A stretch of 62,433 nucleotides of DNA from the IMG/VR virus record IMGVR_UViG_3300042562_001671, positions 1-62,433 of that record. The stretch is one strand, 5' to 3'. Below, piece by piece: positions 56,149 through 62,433 of the stretch. The number at the start of each line of letters is the position of its first letter. Position 1 is the first letter of the stretch. A model generated the notes under the pieces. That model had not been told where the DNA came from. It saw only the letters and a list, made by a program, of their open reading frames with translations, and made no database searches. The stretch comes from a virus. A program made the translations under genes and the position numbers.

Positions 56149-56784
56149 TTATTTTAAATAATCATTTAAAACCCATATACTATCAGACTGTAAAGTGCCT
56201 CCGGAACAATACTGAAAATAAACTTGAGTATAATTTTTATCGATTAAGAATTTGGCAACATCATCATATAATTTTTGATTTTTCCAAACTTCACGATGTT
56301 CGCATTCTAAATGGAAAGATTTAATTTTAGTGATAAATTCTAAAAAACTACTTAAAACTTCAATTGTTAATCCTTCAACATCAACTTTACAAATATCAAC
56401 TTCTCGGTTTATTTTATCTAACAACTGTTTACCGGTTATTGTTTTTACTTTTATTATATTTGTTTTTGATTTATACCAATCATCATTACGATTAATTAAT
56501 GAACTAGTACCCACATCATTAGGGTCGTTTCCAATAACTTGATAAAAATCATGTTCAGTTTCTTCACTAAAAATCGCGTTTGGTATTAAATTAAAATTAG
56601 GGTGAGAATCTTCAATAACTTTAATTTGATTCGGGTTAGGTTCCACTACCCACACATCTTCATTATTTAATTGAAAATATTTCATTAATTCATCTGCGTC
56701 ATTACCGTCTCTTGACCCAATTTCTAAAATTGTTTTAGGTGAAATTGTTGTTTTTCCAACAATGGTATCGTAATAATCTTTCAT
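56149..56784 (-). CDS. FkbM-family methyltransferase
   Basis: A 211-aa protein. TILEIGSRDGNDADELMKYF is the SAM motif I, VWVVEPNPNQIKVIED motif II, and DICKVDVEGLTIEVLSSF the typical FkbM core. FkbM enzymes methylate sugar hydroxyls. It is one base from the next gene in the operon and probably caps a glycan. Confidence 0.87.
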   Translation of the reverse strand: MKDYYDTIVGKTTISPKTILEIGSRDGNDADELMKYFQLNNEDVWVVEPNPNQIKVIEDSHPNFNLIPNAIFSEETEHDFYQVIGNDPNDVGTSSLINRNDDWYKSKTNIIKVKTITGKQLLDKINREVDICKVDVEGLTIEVLSSFLEFITKIKSFHLECEHREVWKNQKLYDDVAKFLIDKNYTQVYFQYCSGGTLQSDSIWVLNDYLK

Positions 56785-57510
56785 TTAATTCATATAATTT
56801 ATTAATTTATTTATTTCTTCTGAATATTCACTATAAGGTCTTAAAGAATGAGAATCAATGTAATACCCCTCTGAAACTTTAATTGGGTCGTAACTCCAAG
56901 CCGCTCTATCAATTCTTTTGTTAGCCATTCCGGACCATCCTCTATCTAACAAAATAACATCATTTGTATTTTTTTTAAAGTCATTTATTTTTTCAAATAA
57001 ATATTTTTGGTCAGTTGCCCATCCTTGATTTCGTGATTTCATTAAATTAACAAATGATACCCAATCAATATCCAAATTAAAAATATTTTTAAAAGATTCA
57101 CTATGCGCCGAAACATAACACATAGGATACTCATTATTTCTTAAACATTCAGGGTGGTCAGATGAATATACAACAATATTAGTTTCAGTTAGATGACTAG
57201 CACAATTTTCAAAATAATTAACTGAAAGAGGTATAATATCTATATCGCTAATTAAACAATATCCGTTTAACTCTTTTGGTATGAATAGTCTAACAATTTG
57301 AGATTGTAGACCGGTATCAATACCATCAATTGATTTAAATTTTTTAACTAATCCATATTCAGATTCTTCAAATCCTGAATCTTCGTCACTAATTAATCCC
57401 AATACGGGAGTTATGTTAAATTTTTCTTTCCATACTTTGGAAATTATTGGCCAAAAATCCAAATAATATGGATTATTATTTGACGATACAATAACGTAAT
57501 CTATTTTCAT
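56785..57510 (-). CDS. GT-A-type glycosyltransferase-like protein
   Basis: A 241-aa protein. DYVIVSSNNNPYYLDFWPIISKVWKEKF and YCLISDIDIIPLSVNYF (DxD in SDIDIIP) give a GT-A fold. MKSRNQGWATDQKYLFEKI matches the acceptor region of similar phage proteins. It overlaps the gene upstream by four bases. Confidence 0.7.
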   Translation of the reverse strand: MKIDYVIVSSNNNPYYLDFWPIISKVWKEKFNITPVLGLISDEDSGFEESEYGLVKKFKSIDGIDTGLQSQIVRLFIPKELNGYCLISDIDIIPLSVNYFENCASHLTETNIVVYSSDHPECLRNNEYPMCYVSAHSESFKNIFNLDIDWVSFVNLMKSRNQGWATDQKYLFEKINDFKKNTNDVILLDRGWSGMANKRIDRAAWSYDPIKVSEGYYIDSHSLRPYSEYSEEINKLINYMN

Positions 57511-58163
57511 TCTTTAATAAATTTATAATATTCCGGGTGTCTATTTTCATTTTCGTCAAAAACGTCACCGACAAATTCTTTGTTTATGCTTTTAGATGGG
57601 AATTGTTTTGAATTGGTATTATAATTCAAATAAGTATCATGTGTAAAACTATTATTAACAACTAATGGGTATATTTTTTCTCTTAAAAAATTTTGGTCAA
57701 CTTGCCAAAAATCACCCTTGGTATAATCATTAATTAATTGTTTCATGTTTTTTAATAAACCATTTCTTACTCCCCACATACCACCTAAAATTTCTGTATT
57801 ATGATAAGGATGGTCTCTCATAATGTGAAAGTCTTTATCTGATTCTAACCATTCATCTACTGCTAATTTTTCTCTATTGGATAATCGACTATCAGTATCT
57901 CTTGACAACATTATGTCTGAGTCTTCACAAGCATAAAATCTCCAAAACATACCAGTCCAATCTCCGTCAACATCCATCATAACAACTTCAGTGTTTGGTA
58001 AAGAAATTAATGTTTTAATAATATCGGTTGGTACGGACTCACCACAATAAAATCTTGAAATCCATCCGGGATAAATAATTGGTGTTAATTCCGCATTTCT
58101 TATTGCACCTATTGTATACTTAGGGTTATCACCCCAAAGAGAAAAACTAATTATTTTTTTCAT
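57507..58163 (-). CDS. Putative glycosyltransferase, SRDTDSR type
   Basis: A 218-aa protein. ISFSLWGDNPKYTIGAIRNAEL, FWRFYACED, MLSRDTDSRLSNREKLAVDEWLES and HIMRDHPYH...ILGGMWGVRNG are a recognisable set found in polysaccharide gene clusters. The DTD is the likely metal site. The overlap with both neighbours shows co-translation. Confidence 0.75.
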   Translation of the reverse strand: MKKIISFSLWGDNPKYTIGAIRNAELTPIIYPGWISRFYCGESVPTDIIKTLISLPNTEVVMMDVDGDWTGMFWRFYACEDSDIMLSRDTDSRLSNREKLAVDEWLESDKDFHIMRDHPYHNTEILGGMWGVRNGLLKNMKQLINDYTKGDFWQVDQNFLREKIYPLVVNNSFTHDTYLNYNTNSKQFPSKSINKEFVGDVFDENENRHPEYYKFIKE

Positions 58164-58825
58164 AGATAAAAGTTATTTTGTTTTCTACTCATAAATAAGT
58201 TTCTATCATGACTTTCATTTAATAAATTTACTTGATGAATATTATCTCGTTTACCATACCCCCAATCAGGATGTTCATGTTCAATTATAACTTCATCAAA
58301 ATAAGTTTGTTTTTGTAAAAGATTACCAACTAACATAAACTCATTATCTGACCAAACTGATTTGTATTCAGGGTGGTAAATATAATTAAATCTTTCGTAG
58401 TATTTTTTACCTAAAATACATAGAGTGTTTAGATTGTTTCCTTGGTGACCATCATTAAACCATAAAACACCATCAGTGTCGGGATAATGTTCTTTCATTT
58501 TATTACGAATAATATTATCATATCCTTTAACTTTTGGGGTCATATCATCAGAAGCCAATAATACGATGTCCCATTCATCTACAGTTTCAATGTCTCTATT
58601 TACCGCATGAATTTTAGAAATACTATTTCCATAAACATATTTTATATTCTTGAATGTACTAAAAATATCTGCGACCTCAGGTGAATTCATTTCATCATCA
58701 TTATTATCTAAAGTTATTAGAAAAAATGTGTTCTCAATATCTTCACATAATCTTTGATATTGTTTTAATACTGTAAAAAATTTATTCTTACGATTTCTTG
58801 TTGGGAATTTAATTAATAATTTCAT
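58160..58825 (-). CDS. GT2-like glycosyltransferase
   Basis: A 221-aa protein from the internal ATG (LLIKFPTRNRKNKFFTVLKQYQ). WDIVLLASDDMTPKVKGYD gives the DD metal site, and GVLWFNDGHQGNNLNTLCILGKKYYERF follows. I chose the second Met because the first four residues are not part of the family. The operon continues downstream by four-base overlap. Confidence 0.72.
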   Translation of the reverse strand: MKLLIKFPTRNRKNKFFTVLKQYQRLCEDIENTFFLITLDNNDDEMNSPEVADIFSTFKNIKYVYGNSISKIHAVNRDIETVDEWDIVLLASDDMTPKVKGYDNIIRNKMKEHYPDTDGVLWFNDGHQGNNLNTLCILGKKYYERFNYIYHPEYKSVWSDNEFMLVGNLLQKQTYFDEVIIEHEHPDWGYGKRDNIHQVNLLNESHDRNLFMSRKQNNFYL

Positions 58826-58845
58826 TAATAATATCAATCTTTATT

Positions 58846-60471
58846 TTATAATATTTTAATATATTCTTCTTTTATTTGTTTTGCAACATTTGAGGAATAA
58901 TATTTTTCTAAATCCATTGGGACCTCAAATTTTGTTTTATCTAAAATAAACCCCGATGAATCAACTTTATAAATCCATCCTGGCTTTCCACATAACCAAC
59001 CTTCAATAGTTGTTCTTCCTAATTGAATACCTGCCGTTTCAGAACATTTGGAAATAAATGATTCTACATTCCATGTTGGCGGAAAATGTTTTACATGAGG
59101 TTCAAACAACACTTGTTGTAAATAATTTCCTTTATCTTCACCAACTAACCATAATTCTTTACCCTCTTCCTTAGTTCGTTCCATTAAATCTATGATGGTT
59201 TCTTTTCTTAGATAATCAATTGTTCCAACAAAAAGAACACTATTTTCTTCTTTAATTGGGTTTGGTTTAAATTTTTCATTATCAATTGGGTTATAAATAA
59301 CTTCAATATTTTCATCAGGTATTTGGAAAAAATCAATTAGATAATCTTTAATTTCAGGTCTAATTGCGATGTATTTTTTAATTGATTCATGTTCGATTGG
59401 GTTTTCCAATTGAATCACTTCTGAATGGATTGAATAAATTTTATCAATTTCAGGATAAAATTGAATCATTCTTTCTGCAACAGGTTTATGTTGCATATGG
59501 ATTAAATCAAAATTAACTTCTGACACTCGGTACATTACATTTGGTTGAGATGGTTGAAACCCTTTATCTGTATTATGCCCCCATTTTCCGTCACCCATTT
59601 TAAACCCGGGAGCGTCTTCAAAAGAAACACATTTAATACCTTGTTTTTTTGCCATGTCCGTTAACAGACCTCCAATTTGGGACATTACGGTTACATCACA
59701 ATTTTGTTTTATTAAATTTTTAGCTAATTCATAAACATAAAGCTCTGAACCAGTAAATGTTTTAAAGAATAAGCAAGATAATAATACTTTTAGTTTTCTT
59801 TTTTCATTATATGGTAATTTTACCGGCAAGTTTGATTTATACTTTTCTGCAAATAATTTTTTATTTTCTTCCCATTGTTCATTAGTTTGACCAATAGATT
59901 TGTGAGTTATTCTGATGTTTGTTATAACACCTACTTTAACACCTTCCAAATAGTTATCAAAACAAAATGGTATATCATAGAAGTGAAACCCTTTAAAGTC
60001 TTCATTAAAGTTTTTCTTAATTCTTTTTTTATTGATTGCCATAAAAAGTCCATCCACAATTATAGTTTCAAGAATATCATTACCAAGACTATCTGAGTAT
60101 TTTGATTCCCATTTTTTTCCTTCATGTTCGTGGTTAACAATACCCACCATTTTTTTTCTGTTTTCCCACCACATACCACTTTCAGGCATATCAGTAGTCC
60201 CGGCCATTCCAATGATACCGAAATCAGATTTTTCAAAATGTTTAATTAATTTGGCATACCAAGCATTAGTATCAAAATAAATGTCGTCATGACATAAAAC
60301 AACAATATCCGTTTTTGACTCGGATAGTATTTCGTTGTAAACCTCGGACAGAGATTTTTCTCCATTATTTATTTTTTCAATAACCTCAATTTTTTTGAAA
60401 CCTGAACTTTTTTTCAAGTACTCAATGAACTCTGGGTTGTGAGTCCTTGTCGAATATCCTACTGTTATCAT
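58846..60471 (-). CDS. Two-domain glycosyltransferase, GT2 plus GT4
   Basis: A 541-aa fusion. Residues 1-220 are a GT2 domain (VVLCHDDIYFD as the DD site; FHFYDIPFCFD in the acceptor half). Residues 230-541 are a GT-B domain (KVLLSCLFFKTFTGSELYVYELAKNLI; VIYNPID; VLFVGTIDYLRKETIIDLM; IQLGRTTIEGWLCGKPGW with E-x-x-x-x-G-K). It can add two sugars. It is two bases from dut. Confidence 0.85.
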   Translation of the reverse strand: MITVGYSTRTHNPEFIEYLKKSSGFKKIEVIEKINNGEKSLSEVYNEILSESKTDIVVLCHDDIYFDTNAWYAKLIKHFEKSDFGIIGMAGTTDMPESGMWWENRKKMVGIVNHEHEGKKWESKYSDSLGNDILETIIVDGLFMAINKKRIKKNFNEDFKGFHFYDIPFCFDNYLEGVKVGVITNIRITHKSIGQTNEQWEENKKLFAEKYKSNLPVKLPYNEKRKLKVLLSCLFFKTFTGSELYVYELAKNLIKQNCDVTVMSQIGGLLTDMAKKQGIKCVSFEDAPGFKMGDGKWGHNTDKGFQPSQPNVMYRVSEVNFDLIHMQHKPVAERMIQFYPEIDKIYSIHSEVIQLENPIEHESIKKYIAIRPEIKDYLIDFFQIPDENIEVIYNPIDNEKFKPNPIKEENSVLFVGTIDYLRKETIIDLMERTKEEGKELWLVGEDKGNYLQQVLFEPHVKHFPPTWNVESFISKCSETAGIQLGRTTIEGWLCGKPGWIYKVDSSGFILDKTKFEVPMDLEKYYSSNVAKQIKEEYIKIL

Positions 60472-60472
60472 A

Positions 60473-61096
60473 TTATATCAATCCTGTACTACCAAATCCG
60501 TTATCTCCTCTATCACCATCAGTAATATTATTAACTTGAATTAAGTTAACAAATTTTCCATTAACTACTGGACATAAAACCGCTTGAGCAATTTTAGTTC
60601 CTTTAGGAATTAATACCGATATGTTATTTGTGTTAAAAATAATTACTTTAATTTCACCATTATATCCTGAATCCACAGTTCCTGGCGTGTTTAATACGGT
60701 TAACCCTTGATTGATTGCCAAACCACTTTTAGGTCTAACTTGAATTTCAAATTCTTCAGGTATTGACAATTTAATACCAGTTGGCACAAGTGCTCTACCA
60801 AATGGTTGTAATATTATTTCTTCTGTTGAGAATAAATCAAATCCTGAATCACTTGGGTAGGCGTATTCCGGGAATGATATTTCATCATTAAGTAATTCCA
60901 CTTTAAGTGTTTTACTTTTTAGGGCTAACATCATATCCTCATTCATTTCTTCATAAGTCATACCAATTAATTTTTCTAATTCTTTTTGGTATTCATCATC
61001 AATTTCAACATCGGCTTCTTCTTGAAGGTCTTCTAATTGTTTTTGAAAACTTGCCATCATTTCGGGGTCAAACCCTAATCCATCTAAATTTTGCAT
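60473..61096 (-). CDS. dut: dUTPase with N-terminal extension
   Basis: A 207-aa protein. Residues 65-207 hold the five dUTPase motifs: PSDSGFDLF, RPKSGLA, NTPGTVDSGYNGEI, KIAQAVL and RGDNGFGSTG. The first 60 residues (FQKQLEDLQEEADVEIDDEYQKELEKLIG) are a charged helical part absent from common dUTPases (about 140-150 aa). It removes dUTP and supplies dUMP. The stop overlaps the exonuclease start by one base. Confidence 0.92.
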   Translation of the reverse strand: MQNLDGLGFDPEMMASFQKQLEDLQEEADVEIDDEYQKELEKLIGMTYEEMNEDMMLALKSKTLKVELLNDEISFPEYAYPSDSGFDLFSTEEIILQPFGRALVPTGIKLSIPEEFEIQVRPKSGLAINQGLTVLNTPGTVDSGYNGEIKVIIFNTNNISVLIPKGTKIAQAVLCPVVNGKFVNLIQVNNITDGDRGDNGFGSTGLI

Positions 61097-61797
61097 TATA
61101 CTAATTCTTTTAATTTTTTAATTACTTCTATCAACACTTCAACATCTTTTTCACAATACTCAACAATTCCTTTAATGTCTTTTTTATCCCAAAAAGCTTC
61201 GTGAACTTTGTTTCCTGTTACTTCCATATTTTTTGAAGATTCAACTCCTAAACAAACACACATCAATTCTAATGATGCAATTGACCCATAACCACCATAT
61301 TGCCAAACTTCTTTGGTATCAAGAGCTTTAATCTCCCAAGGTTTAGTGTCATGACCTGGTAATATTTTTGGAGGTAATAATCCATTCATAATCATTCTTT
61401 TTGCAAGAACGGGAATATCAAACCCTTTAACATTATGACCACATAGAAAGAATCCTAATTCACCGGTACGATGAAGCATTTTCTGAACATCTTTTAATAG
61501 TTCTTTTTCGTCCACATTACTATATGATTCCATTTTTGTAGTACCATCAGGTGCCACAAACGCAACACTAACACATGCAATTCGTAAAAATTCAGGAACT
61601 AATGCCGCTCTGTTTACAAACATTTTACCCGGACCCTCATCCGCATCTTCCGGAAATCTTTTTTGGAACCAATCAAAATATTTTTCAAATTGAAATGAAA
61701 GTTCCGGTCTATTTAAACACAATGATTCCCATGTTGGTTCAATACCAACAGTTTCAATGTCTAAAAATAAAATCTTGTTTAATGGTATGTTTATCAT
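61096..61797 (-). CDS. DEDDy 3'-5' exonuclease
   Basis: A 233-aa protein. LFLDIETVG (D and E), GHNVKGFDIPVLAKRM (second D) and YCEKDVEVLIEV (Y and last D) are the DEDDy exonuclease motifs, as in PolB-type proofreading domains. The protein has no polymerase domain. It may act in replication or repair. It lies next to dut and a glycosyltransferase. Confidence 0.87.
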   Translation of the reverse strand: MINIPLNKILFLDIETVGIEPTWESLCLNRPELSFQFEKYFDWFQKRFPEDADEGPGKMFVNRAALVPEFLRIACVSVAFVAPDGTTKMESYSNVDEKELLKDVQKMLHRTGELGFFLCGHNVKGFDIPVLAKRMIMNGLLPPKILPGHDTKPWEIKALDTKEVWQYGGYGSIASLELMCVCLGVESSKNMEVTGNKVHEAFWDKKDIKGIVEYCEKDVEVLIEVIKKLKELV

Positions 61798-62433
61798 AGT
61801 ATTGATTTATAAAATTCTGCTCTGTCTTTTGTTACGATATTTAAATCGTATTTGTCTTTAACTGTCTCATACAATCTTTCCCCCATATCTTTTGCCATAT
61901 TAGGGTTCTTAATTAATTTTTCCATGTATTTTGCCCAATCAGAATGATTTCTAACCTCATCAACTAATAACGCATTTCCGTCAACTAATTCTCCATTTTT
62001 TAAACAATGTTTTAAATCTAAACTATAAGGACCTACATTAGAGGCAATTAACGCTTTTTTATAGAATCCCGCCTCAATTACTTTTAATTGCGATTTCATT
62101 CTATTAAACATATGGTTTTTAATTGGTGCCAAAGATACATCAAATTTTGAATAATTCTTTGCGTAAGATGTAACTGGTTTTGTCCAAACTCTTAAGTAAG
62201 ATTCTGTCATCTCATTAGGGAATATATCTTGATTGTATAATAGTAAATGTTTTTTATAATCGTCTGAAACTATTTTATAATCTTGTGTGAAGATTTTTTC
62301 ATATTGAGCCCAAACAGTTTCGTCAGGTTTAATATTTCGTTTTACGTGTTCTCCGGTTTGTGAATTGATTTCAGTTACCGTACCTCTAGTGTCAAAACCA
62401 CAAAGAACATATTGTACTTTATCTTGGTATTTT
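61794..62433 (-). CDS. GT-B glycosyltransferase, 5' part outside window
   Basis: The frame is open to the window's right edge, so the start is missing; at least 212 residues are present. VRTWTK-like and LAPIKNHMFNRMKSQLKVIEAGFYKKALIASNVGPYSL hold the GT4 donor motif (K-x-x-E-A-G). NALLVDEVRNHSDWAKYMEKLI completes the C-terminal domain. It overlaps the exonuclease gene by four bases. It is one more member of the glycan cassette. Confidence 0.75.
   Translation of the reverse strand, partial: KYQDKVQYVLCGFDTRGTVTEINSQTGEHVKRNIKPDETVWAQYEKIFTQDYKIVSDDYKKHLLLYNQDIFPNEMTESYLRVWTKPVTSYAKNYSKFDVSLAPIKNHMFNRMKSQLKVIEAGFYKKALIASNVGPYSLDLKHCLKNGELVDGNALLVDEVRNHSDWAKYMEKLIKNPNMAKDMGERLYETVKDKYDLNIVTKDRAEFYKSIL

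Noticed and set aside
1-62433. Genome-wide recoding of TAG
   Set aside because: Genes at 17819 and 18073 end in TAG at sensible places, and other genes are not broken by TAG.

Overview
The window looks like part of a large, AT-rich, T4-superfamily myovirus that infects a member of the Bacteroidota, probably the Flavobacteriia. The T4-like assignment rests on the order terminase large subunit, portal, prohead protease, acidic scaffold, major capsid protein, and on a late sigma factor that resembles T4 gp55. The host assignment rests on repeated promoters with a TTTGG-like -33 box, 18-20 bases, and a TAnnTTTG -7 box. Start codons are A-rich upstream with little sign of Shine-Dalgarno sequences, and one lipoprotein has a typical Bacteroidota signal. 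Nothing in the window shows the ends of the genome.

Layout. Positions 1-3900 hold about 19 tRNA or tRNA-like genes on the plus strand, an HNH nuclease, tiny ORFs and many non-tRNA elements with strong inverted repeats. Positions 4.0-11.1 kb hold a primase-like protein, a membrane protein, a lipoprotein, and a minus-strand run (M15/M23-like protein, DUF2061, HAD, PspC, RmlC-like and small proteins). Positions 11.1-16.3 kb hold a tmRNA (minus strand), an M20 peptidase, a ClpC-type unfoldase with an IGF loop for ClpP docking, and a divergent UVR-domain protein. I read this as a phage-encoded protein-turnover module. Positions 16.3-18.8 kb hold a sulfotransferase, an Asp/Asn hydroxylase, a KTSC protein and a nucleotidyltransferase.

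Positions 18.9-39.4 kb are mainly the plus-strand head module: a Thr/Pro-repeat protein, acidic virion-type proteins, TerL (split by an in-frame amber codon), portal, protease, scaffold, capsid protein and two OmpA-like proteins. Two signal-peptide proteins with host-type promoters lie antisense among them. Positions 39.4-45.9 kb (minus) hold baseplate-type proteins and the late sigma factor. Positions 45.9-62.4 kb (minus) hold a large glycan cassette (GDP-mannose dehydratase, GDP-fucose synthase, about ten glycosyltransferase-like proteins, an FkbM methyltransferase), PhoH, dUTPase and a DEDD exonuclease.

Regulation. Three promoter-like classes can be read: TTTGG-N18/20-TAnnTTTG (host-like), TTGACA-N16/17-TATATTTA, and a short TATTTAT(A/T) box 3-30 bases before many virion genes on both strands. 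The last is the reverse complement of the T4 late box TATAAATA and is a candidate target of the gp55-like sigma factor. Candidate rho-independent terminators separate the transcription units. All functions are read from sequence motifs by eye; no database search was possible.
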